From NCBI RefSeq assembly GCF_001890925.1, contig NZ_MLCB01000091.1, positions 1 through 64,000 on the forward strand: a stretch of 64,000 bases of DNA, read 5' to 3'. The DNA comes from Planktotalea frisia (GTDB taxonomy: Bacteria > Pseudomonadota > Alphaproteobacteria > Rhodobacterales > Rhodobacteraceae). The translations under genes were made by a program, and so were the position numbers. A model generated the notes under the pieces. The model ran no database searches. It was not told the origin of the DNA and saw only the letters and a program-made list of their open reading frames with translations. Shown piece after piece: positions 53,451 to 63,361 of this stretch; the first letter of the stretch is position 1; every line of letters begins with the position of its first letter.

Positions 53451-53627
53451 ATGACATACGAACAATCCCTCGACCTGGCAGAACTGCAAGCTGACATGGC
53501 ATTTGAAACCTACCTCTCAGCCTTTGAAGAGGGTGACCATCCCGAAGTCATCGACAGCCTCGCAACCGAGGCTCTGATCGCACAAGATCGCTGCGCAGAT
53601 TTGCGCACTCAGGATCTGGCTCATTGA
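53451..53627 (+). CDS. 58-residue acidic protein
   Basis: MTYEQSLDLAELQADMAFET and onward: helical, acidic, with AAAGGA upstream of ATG 53451. No family recognised. Its stop codon lies inside the first of four stacked hairpins. Confidence 0.55.
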   Translation: MTYEQSLDLAELQADMAFETYLSAFEEGDHPEVIDSLATEALIAQDRCADLRTQDLAH

Positions 53628-53735
53628 GCCAGATACCCCTGCGGATTGATTGATCCGCAGGGGTAAGGGACCTCCTGTTGGAGGCCCTGACAGGCAATTT
53701 CAGAAGCTGACACCGACACGGTCGGGCGTCAGCTT
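53614..53735. terminator. Cluster of four hairpins after the 58-residue gene
   Basis: ATCTGGCTC/GAGCCAGAT (53614-53634), ACCCCTGCGGAT/ATCCGCAGGGGT (53635-53664), AGGG-CCTCC/GGAGG-CCCT (53666-53688) and AAGCTGAC/GTCAGCTT (53704-53735, with an inner CCGAC/GTCGG). None has a long T-run. Four stems in 120 bp suggest strong mRNA protection or termination, or an origin-type structure. Confidence 0.55.
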
Positions 53736-54065
53736 TCTTGGTGTTTTCATGTTGATCACTTGATGCGCCTTGGGGGCGCAAAACCTTGAGTGTTGTTTGG
53801 TTGGTGATGGCCCGCGCTCGCTATGTGCAGGCAGCCAATAGAGTCAGCCAGAACGGGTCTTATGCTTGGTATGGCTTTTGGCAGGCGGCGTAGGGGCCAT
53901 CGAAATTCCAGCAATGCAAAAAGATAAATTGCGCAATATGTATTATTGATGTATGAAAGAAGGAGAAGAGAAGGACGTTGGCAGGATATGCCACTTGTCT
54001 GCGACATTTGTCCGAGGGGTCTGAGAGCGTGCCACGCAACAGTGAATCCGCCTGCACATGGATGC

Positions 54066-54116
54066 GCGTTTGCAAGCAAACGCTGCCTCGCACGCGCCGC
54101 CGGATATTTGATCTTG
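54066..54116. other. Candidate oriT
   Basis: Perfect inverted repeat GCGTTTGC-AA-GCAAACGC (54066-54083), then ATCTTG at 54111-54116, which fits the core of the ATCYTG nick motif of P-type relaxases. It lies directly upstream of the MobC-like and relaxase genes, where oriT is expected. Confidence 0.4.
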
Positions 54117-54138
54117 GATGTAGCGAGGTACGCTTGTG

Positions 54139-54861
54139 ATGAAGACAGGAAGACCAAAACGCCTCAAGCTGGAGCAGCGCATTGAACTGGCGCGGCGTTA
54201 CCATGCAGGTGAAACGCCAAAGGTCTTGGCAGAAGTTTACGGCGTCTCTCGCAGGCATGTGACGCGGCTTGCAAAGGAAGAGCACGGCGAAGGGCTGGCT
54301 GTGCGTGATCCCTCAGAACGGGTCAGCTTTCGCGCCTCAGCATCAGAGCTCGCAGCCTTTGACGCGGAGTGGCAGACACGTGGTTTTGCCAACCGTTCCC
54401 AAGCCCTCAATGCAGTGCTGCGCGGACGGTGTGGGTTCCTTGATGTGCCGCGCGATTTGGTTGCTGAATTCTGCGCAAGTTGGCGACAAGCCAAGGACGT
54501 CAGTGATGCCGGATTGGTGCTCGCGAAGGCGGTGCATCGCGGCAAGGTGTCAGTGTCATCTGAGGATCGGGCCTTGCTCGTTTCACTGCTTGATCTGGCG
54601 CAACGTATGAGCCGTGAGCTTGGTCAGATGAAAGATGCTGCGCAGGTCCGGCGCAAGCAGGATTGGCCGTCAAAGGAAGAAGGGGATGCAGCCGTGCGGG
54701 CGCATCCGGTGGAGCCTGCGCCTGTGGCTTCGGGATTGCGTTTGGTGGCAGGGGAGGGCGGTCGCGATGGGGTTCGAGCGTCAGGGGTTTTGGCTCCTGC
54801 TGGTGGGTCTGCGCCGGAAGCGGGCGCGGCTGTGATCGATCGGAACATCTCCAATGGCTGA
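54139..54861 (+). CDS. MobC-like relaxosome accessory protein
   Basis: A 240-residue protein. N-terminal HTH (LARRYHAGETPKVLAEVYGV then SRRHVTRLA) followed by a ribbon-helix-helix-like segment (RVSFRASASELAAFDAEWQT). A Pro/Ala-rich tail ends it. It overlaps the relaxase start by 8 bp. It probably assembles at oriT with the relaxase. Confidence 0.65.
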   Translation: MKTGRPKRLKLEQRIELARRYHAGETPKVLAEVYGVSRRHVTRLAKEEHGEGLAVRDPSERVSFRASASELAAFDAEWQTRGFANRSQALNAVLRGRCGFLDVPRDLVAEFCASWRQAKDVSDAGLVLAKAVHRGKVSVSSEDRALLVSLLDLAQRMSRELGQMKDAAQVRRKQDWPSKEEGDAAVRAHPVEPAPVASGLRLVAGEGGRDGVRASGVLAPAGGSAPEAGAAVIDRNISNG

Positions 54862-56782
54862 TCCGCTTGCCCTCTACAGCTCTGTCATGGGGAAGCTCTG
54901 GGAGGATGAGCGGATCCGGGGCAAAGCGGCGGCGCGGATTGATGCGCGCATCGCGGGTCGACGGCAAGGGCGCAGCTTTGGGCGGGTGGGATCCATGTCG
55001 GCACGCAACGTTGCCAAGGCTGCCAGTGGTCAGAGCCGTGCAGCCGTGTTCAAGCGGATCAGGGCAGGGGGGTGCAAGACGCAGGCCTCTCTTGGCAATC
55101 AGCTTACCTATATCAATGACAAGGCGGTCTACACGTACTCGACCATGACCAATGCGCTGACCGATGACGCTGTGCTGACTGAAGATCAGAAGTCCGACAT
55201 CATTGAGGCGTGGTCGCAGACCTGGCGCGGATCGACCAAGCTCGGGTTCACCTCTCACATGCTCCTGTCGTTTCCGACGGACGTCACCGTCGATCAGGTG
55301 CGCGACATCGCGATGGACTGGACCGAGCATTTCTTCGAGAGCGGTGAGTATGGCGATCAGTGGGATTACGTTCTCGCCGTACACGACGACCGCGCCCACA
55401 AACATGCCCACATCATTCTGAACAATCGCGGCCTTGATCAAGGCACATGGTTTTCCTGTTGGGCCGAGGGCGTGATGTCGCCGCAGCTGATGCGCGAAAA
55501 GCAGGCCGAGATCGCGGAAGGTTATGGCGTCATGTTGGACGCCACCACGCGGCTTGAGCGGGGCATCTTCGAGAAACCCGCCGGTCTTGCGGAAATCTAC
55601 CGCGCCAAAGAAGAAGCGCGCCTGCCGCGCGAGATCATCATGACGGCTGAGCAGTCTGCCGTCGCACAAGCCCAAGTCGTGGGCTTTGCCAAAGACTACA
55701 CCGAGTTTGCAGACCTGCTGGACCGCATGGACCAGCGCCATCTGGCCCGCGCCGTGCGTGGCATGGCCAACAACCTTGGCACAGTCACCCCGTGGAAGTT
55801 CACCGAAGGAGAGATCGATATGAAAGACATCAAAACCGTCGGTGATGCCATCGACTATTCTGAGCGCACGATTGAAGCGTTGCGGCTGAAGGCCGAAGAA
55901 TTGGATGTAACCGAACGCGCAGCGTTTGAGGCAAAGGCCGCTCCTGTCATCGCAGATCTGTCGCAGATGGTGCCCGACCCAGAATTGCGGACCCGGTTTG
56001 GTAAGCAGCTTGAAGAGCCCTATCCGCCTGGTGCAGGAAGCGAGGTGCTGATCGCAGCACTGCAATCGGGCAATGGCGATGGCTTGAAAGATGTTCTCGC
56101 GCAGGCTGATGAGGCGGGCATGGATGGTGACGAGTTGGTCGCACGCATCACAGCTGGCGGCACCAAGAATTATGGCATGGCGCAGGACTGGGTTGAGCGT
56201 GATATGAATGCCGTCCTGAGCAAAGACGGGCTGACGGTCGAGAGTGCCAGTGATGAGCAACTCGATAGGGCCTTGGAACGTGTGGACGGGGTTATGGAAG
56301 CCCTGACCGAGCGGGCCAAAGAACTGGGCGTCGCAATTGGACTCGGCCTTGCAGAGGAAGAAGCGGCAGACCTGCCTTTGATTGATGAGGATGATCGCAG
56401 CCCCAATACCTATCTGCAGGATTTGGCGGATATGCTGCGCGACGGGCAGTTGTCGGAAGCCCAAGAAGAAACCGTTGAGCGCACCTTGCAGGCCGAGTTG
56501 TTCAAAGAGCTGGGTGAGGAAGGCCTCGGCGAGCTGCGGCGTGGGAACTATGAAGTCCTTGATGACGTGTTGCCCAGCAAGATCGATCAGATCACCGTCA
56601 CGCAAGAATTCCTAGAAATGACCTTCGAAGAAACCGGCGACCAAGTGTTCACCGATCGCGCATCCAGTCTGCAGCAGGACAAGGCAACCGAAGTGGCGCA
56701 GCTCAAAGGGCAGCAAGAGGCTCAGGCCTTGGGCAAAGATCTCGGGCGCGATCGTGGTCTCGACGACGATATGGAATTCTAG
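54854..56782 (+). CDS. VirD2-like (MOBP-type) relaxase
   Basis: A 642-residue protein. The three-His motif III is in HDDRAHKHAHIILN (177-190); Tyr86 in QLTYIND is a candidate nicking residue. The C-terminal half is acidic and helical with no known domain. It nicks oriT and pilots the strand. The coupling protein follows 15 bp later. Confidence 0.85.
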   Translation: MADPLALYSSVMGKLWEDERIRGKAAARIDARIAGRRQGRSFGRVGSMSARNVAKAASGQSRAAVFKRIRAGGCKTQASLGNQLTYINDKAVYTYSTMTNALTDDAVLTEDQKSDIIEAWSQTWRGSTKLGFTSHMLLSFPTDVTVDQVRDIAMDWTEHFFESGEYGDQWDYVLAVHDDRAHKHAHIILNNRGLDQGTWFSCWAEGVMSPQLMREKQAEIAEGYGVMLDATTRLERGIFEKPAGLAEIYRAKEEARLPREIIMTAEQSAVAQAQVVGFAKDYTEFADLLDRMDQRHLARAVRGMANNLGTVTPWKFTEGEIDMKDIKTVGDAIDYSERTIEALRLKAEELDVTERAAFEAKAAPVIADLSQMVPDPELRTRFGKQLEEPYPPGAGSEVLIAALQSGNGDGLKDVLAQADEAGMDGDELVARITAGGTKNYGMAQDWVERDMNAVLSKDGLTVESASDEQLDRALERVDGVMEALTERAKELGVAIGLGLAEEEAADLPLIDEDDRSPNTYLQDLADMLRDGQLSEAQEETVERTLQAELFKELGEEGLGELRRGNYEVLDDVLPSKIDQITVTQEFLEMTFEETGDQVFTDRASSLQQDKATEVAQLKGQQEAQALGKDLGRDRGLDDDMEF

Positions 56783-56797
56783 AGCGAGGATGAACAG

Positions 56798-58711
56798 ATG
56801 AACAAAGCATTTCCTCTTTGGGCTGCCCTGCCCTTTGGCGCAATCTGCGGCGCGATCCTCGGGACAATCGTTGCCAGCTTCTATCTAACCTTGGCGCTGC
56901 GCACGGGGTTTGGCAATTTCGACATGTTGGCGGTTTGGAATGCCAGCACGGGATTGCGCGCGGCACACCCCGAAGCCTTCAAGGTCGCCTATGGCGCAGT
57001 TGGGTTCGGTTCTCTGGGTCTTGGCGGTCTCGCACTTGCCTGGACTTGGAAGAAAGAACGCGATGATTATGGTTCAGCTCATTGGCAGACCAAACCTGAG
57101 CTTATGAAAAATGACATGCTCCACGAACCAGGGGAGGGGTTTGTCTGCGGCAAGCTCGGACTGCCAAGGTCAAAGGGCGGGTTCATTTCCTCCGCGGCCA
57201 TTCCGCATGTGATGATGGTGGCCCCAACGCGGGCCGGTAAGGGTGTTGGCTTCGTGATACCGAACTTGATGGCCTTCGCAGGCTCGGTTGTGGTGCTCGA
57301 TGTCAAAGGCGAGAACTTTGAGAAAACCTCTCGTTTGCGCGCGCTCAATGGAGATGAGGTCTATCGCTTCAGCCCCTTTGATTGGTCCAATGCCACGCAT
57401 CGCTACAATCCGCTGTCGCGCATCGCCAAAGCACCAACCTTTGCGCAGCGGTTCACCGAAGTCAGCATCTTGGCCGATCTGTTCCTCGATAAGGATAACA
57501 AGACGCTGGATACGTTCTCTGAAGCGGGCAAGTCGATCTTTGTGGCCGCCTGTCTGCTGGCGATCCAGCGGGGGACGGCAAACCTTGGCGAAGTGAACAA
57601 GATCGTTGCGGGCGGTGAGTACAAGAATGCGCAATACAAAACCTATGCCGATGAGGCCGAGGAAGCCATTCTACGGGAGCTTTGGACCAACGCGGCGAGT
57701 GCGTCATCGCGATTGCTGACGTCGAATATTCAGGCGCTGATGACTGCGGGTCTAAAGCAATGGGACAATCCGGCGGTACGCTCAGCCACGCAGGACAGCG
57801 ATTTTGACTTTGCGACGTTCCGCAAGACGCCGCAGTCGCTCTATATTGCGGTGTCTGAGGATCATATCGCGACGCTGGCACCACTGTTGCGGCTAATGTT
57901 CGCGGACTTGATCGCGTCAATCCGGTTGAAAGAGCCGGGACCAGACGAGCCATGGCCCGTTATGATGATGATTGATGAATTCCAGCAGATGGGCGCGATG
58001 CCATATCTGGAGCGCGCGATCCATTCGTTGGCGAGCTACGGTGGCAGGGTGGCGATGATCGCGCAGTCTCTGGCGTCGCTGGATCGGATTTATGGATCTG
58101 AAGGTCGCGAGAGCTTGGAGAACGGGGCAGGGCTGAAGCTTTACATCACGCCGCGGGATCAGCGGACGGTGAAGGAGGTGTCGGCTGCCGTGGGGAGCAC
58201 AACGCGGGAAGCTGTGACGCGGATGTATGGGCGGAACAAGGGGATATTGGGTGCGACCTCGACATCGGCGCGATTGGAAGAGCGGCCGTTGTTGTCAGAA
58301 ACTGAGGCGCGTCTGATGGATCCTGATGAGGTGATCATTCTCGCTTCACCGCAGCATCCGATCAAAGCGCAAAGGGTGAAGTATTTCGATGATCCGGTGT
58401 TTAAGGCGATGGACGCCAAACAGAAGGACATGCCGTTTCCTTATCCGCCAAGTGTGGAAGGTGTTGGGCCATGGGGTGTCGGAAGTGACGAAGACAGAGC
58501 GCAGGGGGCGAATGATACAAGGGGCCATCCGCCGGCGCGAGATCGTGCAGAACGGCGCGAGGCGCGGGGGATGCGGGTCATGGCTGAAGGGGTTGAGATG
58601 GAACAGCAGCCTGCGCCGGAGAAGTTGGAGCGCGAGGCGGATGTGCCGAAGGCTTGGGAGCAAACGCTGGATATGCGGGAGGATGTCATCGAGGAGTTAC
58701 TTGGCAGGTAG
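56798..58711 (+). CDS. virD4: VirD4/TraG-type coupling protein
   Basis: A 637-residue protein. Two N-terminal membrane helices, Walker A APTRAGKGVG (142-151), Walker B MMMIDEFQQMG, and RVAMIAQSLASL. Motor that delivers relaxase-DNA to a type IV secretion channel. No VirB genes are in the window, so the set is mobilizable here or relies on a channel encoded elsewhere. Confidence 0.95.
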   Translation: MNKAFPLWAALPFGAICGAILGTIVASFYLTLALRTGFGNFDMLAVWNASTGLRAAHPEAFKVAYGAVGFGSLGLGGLALAWTWKKERDDYGSAHWQTKPELMKNDMLHEPGEGFVCGKLGLPRSKGGFISSAAIPHVMMVAPTRAGKGVGFVIPNLMAFAGSVVVLDVKGENFEKTSRLRALNGDEVYRFSPFDWSNATHRYNPLSRIAKAPTFAQRFTEVSILADLFLDKDNKTLDTFSEAGKSIFVAACLLAIQRGTANLGEVNKIVAGGEYKNAQYKTYADEAEEAILRELWTNAASASSRLLTSNIQALMTAGLKQWDNPAVRSATQDSDFDFATFRKTPQSLYIAVSEDHIATLAPLLRLMFADLIASIRLKEPGPDEPWPVMMMIDEFQQMGAMPYLERAIHSLASYGGRVAMIAQSLASLDRIYGSEGRESLENGAGLKLYITPRDQRTVKEVSAAVGSTTREAVTRMYGRNKGILGATSTSARLEERPLLSETEARLMDPDEVIILASPQHPIKAQRVKYFDDPVFKAMDAKQKDMPFPYPPSVEGVGPWGVGSDEDRAQGANDTRGHPPARDRAERREARGMRVMAEGVEMEQQPAPEKLEREADVPKAWEQTLDMREDVIEELLGR

Positions 58712-59066
58712 TTTTTAGCGTTGAATTGGATGGGATTCGTTCGGGTCCACTGCCGCAAATCCAACAAAAGCCCAAAACTCCTTGGTGCTGCAGCCTGCGC
58801 CGATGGCCGCAATAGCGATCAAAGCCGTCATCTGACAAGCTGATCCAGCCTGTCCAGTGATGGATCGGGCAGGTTCATTAGTAAATTCGATAACTTGATT
58901 GACGATGTGTGCACGATGTGTGCAACGCAAATTCGCGCTAAGCCGCGCATTATTGCGCGTTTGGCTGTCGAACATATCTATTCGAATTAACCTGGGCAGT
59001 TGTCGCAGGAGTTTACAAGAAAGTGTATATATCACGTTCCAAGAGGGCCCACCAAGCTCGCTCGCG

Positions 59067-59273
59067 TTAACGCGGATTGCGGCTCTGCTGTTGAGCCCCA
59101 GCGATCCAGTGTGTGATTTTCTCCTTTGGCGCGCCAAAATACCTCGAAGCCGTGTTGGCATCAAAAATATGCTTTTGGGGGTCAAAGACAGTTGGCCCCC
59201 GCGCCGCCTTTTCCTTTACCCAAACGGCAGCAATTTCTTGTGACTCATCTAATTCTGCAATGTAATGTGTCAT
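59067..59273 (-). CDS. Small hypothetical protein
   Basis: A 68-residue protein from ATG 59273 with GGGGG 7 nt upstream: MTHYIAELDESQEIAAVWVK, then a helical C-terminus. No family recognised. The other parts of the 789-bp gap 58712-59500 show no gene; its long minus-strand frame is unconvincing. Confidence 0.45.
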   Translation of the reverse strand: MTHYIAELDESQEIAAVWVKEKAARGPTVFDPQKHIFDANTASRYFGAPKEKITHWIAGAQQQSRNPR

Positions 59274-59500
59274 AAGACCCCCAGCCTAATTGTAACAATG
59301 GCATGACGGTATTGAGGTCTGATCGATTCGCCAAGCACAGTCTAGTTGCTAAGAATGAAGTTACGATGATGGTCAGAACCATAGCCTAAGGATTGGTGCG
59401 GCCCATCATTGAGTGTTAGTTGATGGAACTTTTATCAGCTCGTATTGAGCAGTGGGACAGCGTTATGTCAGACGGCTAACACCGCCTGAAATTGTTCCGC

Positions 59501-60316
59501 TCAAATCACCAAACCTAGATTCTGCAACGCACTGAACCCCTTCGGAATTTCGACCTTATCACGCAGTTCCAACACGAGGTGCGGGTTGTTTTCGCAAGCA
59601 GCCAAGGCACGGAAGACGGCTGTCCATTCGATTTCCCCTTCCCCCGGGGCCCAGTGGCGGTCGGCATGGCCATCGACGTCTTGCAGGTGGACATGGGCAA
59701 GCTGCGCACCGGCATCAGTGATAAAGTCGGCGACGGGTGGGGCGCCAGACATGCGACGGGCTAACTGAGCGTGCCCGGTGTCGATGGAAAGTGCGATTGC
59801 TTGTGAGCCAAAGCCATCCACCATCGCGCGACGTGTTTCTGGGCGAACGTCCTGAATGTTTTCGATCACAAGAGTGATGCCCATGTCTTCGGCTGCGCGC
59901 ACGACGGGGTCTAGGATTTGATGGATGCGGCCAATCTTGCTTTCGGCGTAGCCCGGAAAACTGAAGAAGTTGTTCTGATACCAAGCCGTGTAAGGGGAAT
60001 GCAGGACCATCTGGCGCGCGCCGATCCGATCCGCGGCCTCGAGAGCTTTGAGGAACCGCGCAGTAATGATCGGGCGCAGTTCCGAGTCTTTGTTGTCGAT
60101 ATCCAGACCTTCAAAGGGCCCATGAATGCCAAGGCGTCCAGTATGCCCATCAAGCGCCGTCTTGGCGGCGGCAATGCGATCGTCGAATCCGGTGGTTAGC
60201 GCGACATGGGACATGAAATCCTGTAATTCGATATCGCGGGCGGAATCAAACAGCCAATCGCGGTGGTCTGCAATCTCAGATGTTTTCAGGCAGGCGCCTA
60301 TTTTGAGCGGGGTCAT
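59501..60316 (-). CDS. Xylose-isomerase-like TIM-barrel (sugar phosphate isomerase/epimerase family)
   Basis: A 271-residue protein from ATG 60316. HGPFEGLDI, VIENIQD, SIDTGHAQ and HVHLQDVDG give the Glu/His/Asp metal ligands of the AP2EC fold. Overlaps the end of the MFS gene by 41 bp and is the last gene of the leftward operon. The substrate is unknown; it could act on a sugar- or phosphonate-derived product. Confidence 0.75.
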   Translation of the reverse strand: MTPLKIGACLKTSEIADHRDWLFDSARDIELQDFMSHVALTTGFDDRIAAAKTALDGHTGRLGIHGPFEGLDIDNKDSELRPIITARFLKALEAADRIGARQMVLHSPYTAWYQNNFFSFPGYAESKIGRIHQILDPVVRAAEDMGITLVIENIQDVRPETRRAMVDGFGSQAIALSIDTGHAQLARRMSGAPPVADFITDAGAQLAHVHLQDVDGHADRHWAPGEGEIEWTAVFRALAACENNPHLVLELRDKVEIPKGFSALQNLGLVI

Positions 60317-61514
60317 GTCTGTGGGTCCTTGGGTCGGGAATAAACATATAGGTAGCGATGGCACAGCAAAGACACAGGGCCATGACAGCAAAAGACCACC
60401 AGCCGCCGTAGGTTTGTGTGGTCCATGCAAAAGCAAAAGGGGCGGAGGCGTTGATCCCCATTTGCACGAAGGAGATCCACCCGAGTCGTGCACCGTAGCC
60501 TTTGGCACCGAATAGCGCCAAAGGCAGGGTACCGCGCGCGATGGTTTTGATCCCGTCGCCCATTCCGTAAAGTGCGGCTGCAAGCAGAAGTCCAGTTAAC
60601 GTAAATCCGAAGATCAACAGGACGACAAAGCCAGAAAACATCAGGCCGAGGCTAAGCGCATAGGTCACCAACGGGTACATGCTGCGACTCACCACCATCT
60701 CGAAAAACCGGCCCACGGTTTTGAACGGGCCGATGACGGCGCCGGCGAAGGCTGCCATGGCCGCTGTGTGGCCCAAATCCTGAACATTGGTCACCCAAAG
60801 TGTCATAACAGCGCCCATCAGGTAGCCTGAAAAAATGAAAGAAACGACCATCCACAGCATTGCCTGCTTGCGCAGGTGTCCGGTCAGTTCGGGCCAGTCC
60901 GGCGCATTGTCAGGCTTGGGTGCATCGGCTTCGCGTTCAGGCCCGCGCAAGACAAAGAAGTGGATCGGTGTGCAGATCAGCAAGGCACTGAAGCCGAGGA
61001 TCACCCACGTTGTCTCCCAGCCGTACCGGTTAAACAGCGCGAGAGTCAGCGGCCAGAAAATAGTCGAGGCGACCCCGCCAAAAAGCGTGATGACAGAAAT
61101 CGAGCGTTGCGGCAGAACGCCTAGATCTAGTCGCGCCACACTGGCAAAGGCCACATTATACAGCACGAACATACCCGCGCCTTCGGCCACCAGGATCAGC
61201 ACAAACAACCCGATGCGCCCTTCAATTTGGCTCATCGCCATCAGCGCAAGGCTGGCTACGACTGAGCCCAGTGTCATCACCCAGCGACCGCCACAGTGGT
61301 CCACCAGTTTTCCGGCAATGGGTGAGACCAGGCCGCCAAAGAAAAGGCCCAGCGATAGAATGCCGAATACCTCTGACAGGGTCAGTCCAAGATCCCTTGC
61401 CATTTCTGGTAAGAGCACCGCATAGGCATACATCAATGTCCCGTACCCCATGATCTGGGTTACGCCGAGTCCAATGGCAGGAAGATAATCGCGGTTCAGT
61501 CTTGGCAGGTTCAT
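60276..61514 (-). CDS. MFS transporter
   Basis: A 412-residue protein with 12 helices, from ATG 61514. MGYGTLMYAYAVLLPEM and the GKLVDHCGGRWV loop are MFS motifs. It overlaps phnM by ATGA. Uptake or export of a phosphonate-related compound is inferred from operon position only. Confidence 0.85.
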   Translation of the reverse strand: MNLPRLNRDYLPAIGLGVTQIMGYGTLMYAYAVLLPEMARDLGLTLSEVFGILSLGLFFGGLVSPIAGKLVDHCGGRWVMTLGSVVASLALMAMSQIEGRIGLFVLILVAEGAGMFVLYNVAFASVARLDLGVLPQRSISVITLFGGVASTIFWPLTLALFNRYGWETTWVILGFSALLICTPIHFFVLRGPEREADAPKPDNAPDWPELTGHLRKQAMLWMVVSFIFSGYLMGAVMTLWVTNVQDLGHTAAMAAFAGAVIGPFKTVGRFFEMVVSRSMYPLVTYALSLGLMFSGFVVLLIFGFTLTGLLLAAALYGMGDGIKTIARGTLPLALFGAKGYGARLGWISFVQMGINASAPFAFAWTTQTYGGWWSFAVMALCLCCAIATYMFIPDPRTHRHDPAQNRRLPENI

Positions 61515-62716
61515 CCAGCAGGCATACCGCGATAGGCGCAACGGCCCGCAACCCATGTCCCCTGAATGGCTGGGACGGAGCCGTTGGGCCAATCCACCAA
61601 AACAAGGTCCGCGCGCTTGCCAACAGTGATGTCGCCCCGGTCGGGCAAACCCATCGCCCGCGCGGGGCCAGATGAGACGAGCGACCAAAGCGCAAGCCGA
61701 TCCGCGCGGCGCTCTGCGTCAAGCTTGGCAATTGCAGCCAGCATGGCGGGGTAGAAATAATCCGAAGCGAGCGCATCGCACAGACCGGCCTCCACCATGT
61801 CACCTGCACCAAGCGAGCCGATATGGCTTCCTCCACGGGCGGCATTCGGCGCGCCAAAGATGATCGGATCACCACCTTTGCGGGCCGCTTCTGCCGCCTC
61901 AATCACCATCGGAAATTCCGCCACTCCTGCGCCAAGCTCGCGGAAATAGGCGCGGGTTTCCGCCCGTGTATCATCGTGGCTTAGCATGGGCGCTCCCGCT
62001 GTACGGGCCATCTGTGCAACCGATGCGATCGCGTCCGGCACCTCGCTGCGCCGATCCCAGACGTGGCCCAGGAGCGCGATATAGTCTTCCTCGCTCAGCC
62101 CAGCACGATGGGCTTTGGAAGCGGCGCGCTTTTTCATGCGCGCGTCGTCTAGCGACGCGATTGAAAAATCCGGGGACAGCTCAAAAGCGCGGTCCTGGAT
62201 TGGCACGTCATAGGCCCGCATGGTCATAGACGTGTGGTCATTGAATGCCACGGAAGGTAATAGTGGCCCCGCAAGCGCCCATTCGATCACGTCCAAAGCC
62301 TCGAACGCGAAGGTTTCCCACCGAAGCTGCACGCGGTTTTCCACGGTCAGCCGTGCGGCCAGATCGCGCATGGCTTGCATGAGTTCGCGGCCGCGTGCCA
62401 CATCGCGCAGCCCCGGCTCCCATCCCAGCGTGATGGCGTGATAAGCGGTGGCTATCCCGTTGGTTGCAAGTTGGCGGTCAGTGTCGATGAGCGCTGTTTC
62501 GGTTGGGAAGAAAACCCCTGGACGGGGCATCAGCTGGCGTTCGAACGCATCGCCATGTACGTCGATCAGGGCAGGGGCCAATATCAATCCACGTGCGTCG
62601 ATCACCTCGCCTTGCGTGGGGCCACCTAATTCGACGATCTTGCCATTGCTGATGGCAACAGTCGTCTCAGTGATCTCGCCAGGCAGGTAGACCTGTGCGC
62701 CTTCAAAGGTAATCAT
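61511..62716 (-). CDS. phnM: Ribose 1-methylphosphonate 5-triphosphate diphosphatase
   Basis: A 401-residue amidohydrolase. DVHGDAFERQ (metal ligands), ITLGWEPG, FNDHTSM, SHDDTR and GAPNAARGGSH are PhnM blocks. It removes pyrophosphate from the C-P lyase pathway intermediate. The ATG directly abuts the methyltransferase stop. Other C-P lyase genes are not in the window and should lie to the right. Confidence 0.9.
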   Translation of the reverse strand: MITFEGAQVYLPGEITETTVAISNGKIVELGGPTQGEVIDARGLILAPALIDVHGDAFERQLMPRPGVFFPTETALIDTDRQLATNGIATAYHAITLGWEPGLRDVARGRELMQAMRDLAARLTVENRVQLRWETFAFEALDVIEWALAGPLLPSVAFNDHTSMTMRAYDVPIQDRAFELSPDFSIASLDDARMKKRAASKAHRAGLSEEDYIALLGHVWDRRSEVPDAIASVAQMARTAGAPMLSHDDTRAETRAYFRELGAGVAEFPMVIEAAEAARKGGDPIIFGAPNAARGGSHIGSLGAGDMVEAGLCDALASDYFYPAMLAAIAKLDAERRADRLALWSLVSSGPARAMGLPDRGDITVGKRADLVLVDWPNGSVPAIQGTWVAGRCAYRGMPAG

Positions 62717-63361
62717 TCAAAGTCGCTCCATTGTCAGATGCCAGTGAAAAGTCCCCGGCTTTTCGTGTTCACGGTCCTCAAGCCTCAGGCATTCAAAGCC
62801 CGAAAACAGGGCCAACAGATCGGCCGCCGCGCAATAGTAGTGCGGATGCATTTTGTCCGTACCGGGTGCATCAAAAACCCATGCGTTGCGGCTGATTTCA
62901 CGACCTGTGTATTTCGCCTGCTCATGCGGCAGGCGGCGTTTGGACAGCATGGTGCCTATATAACTGCCGCCGGGCTTCAGTACGCGACGAATTTCGGCAA
63001 TGGTGCGCAGCAGGATGTCTTCATCGCCATGGTAGATCACGTTCCAGCTGAGCACGTGATCAAAGGCGTGATCCTTGAACGGCAGCGTATCCATGCGGGC
63101 CAGAATTGTTTCTACGCCACCGGCCCTTTCAATCTCTGCCAACCCGCCGGGCGCGGCATCCAAAGCGATCACGTCAAAGCCCTGGGCTGTCAGCCAAAGC
63201 GCGTGACGCCCCACGCCCGCCCCCAGATCAAGAATGCGTGCACTTTGTGCCAGACCAGCCGCCCATTCTTGCACGTCCTTCTCGGGCGTCAGCCACTTGC
63301 TATCTTTTTCGATGGATTTCCATTGGTCATTCCAATGCTGGTCTGCTGTATCCGATTTCAC
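62717..63361 (-). CDS. Class I SAM-dependent methyltransferase
   Basis: A 214-residue protein with ILDLGAGVGRHALWL (SAM site) and LSWNVIYHGD. A Trp/His-rich end is present. It is sandwiched between phnE and phnM with ATGA-type overlaps. Methylation of a small phosphorus compound or of another substrate is possible; the substrate is not evident. Confidence 0.85.
   Translation of the reverse strand: MKSDTADQHWNDQWKSIEKDSKWLTPEKDVQEWAAGLAQSARILDLGAGVGRHALWLTAQGFDVIALDAAPGGLAEIERAGGVETILARMDTLPFKDHAFDHVLSWNVIYHGDEDILLRTIAEIRRVLKPGGSYIGTMLSKRRLPHEQAKYTGREISRNAWVFDAPGTDKMHPHYYCAAADLLALFSGFECLRLEDREHEKPGTFHWHLTMERL

Noticed and set aside
54500-56605. A 701-codon minus-strand frame opposite the relaxase
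   Set aside because: Proline/histidine-rich antisense shadow of the MobC-like and relaxase genes, which have clear motifs on the plus strand.
58715-59185. 156-codon minus-strand frame
   Set aside because: No start signal or motif and untypical composition; probably chance.
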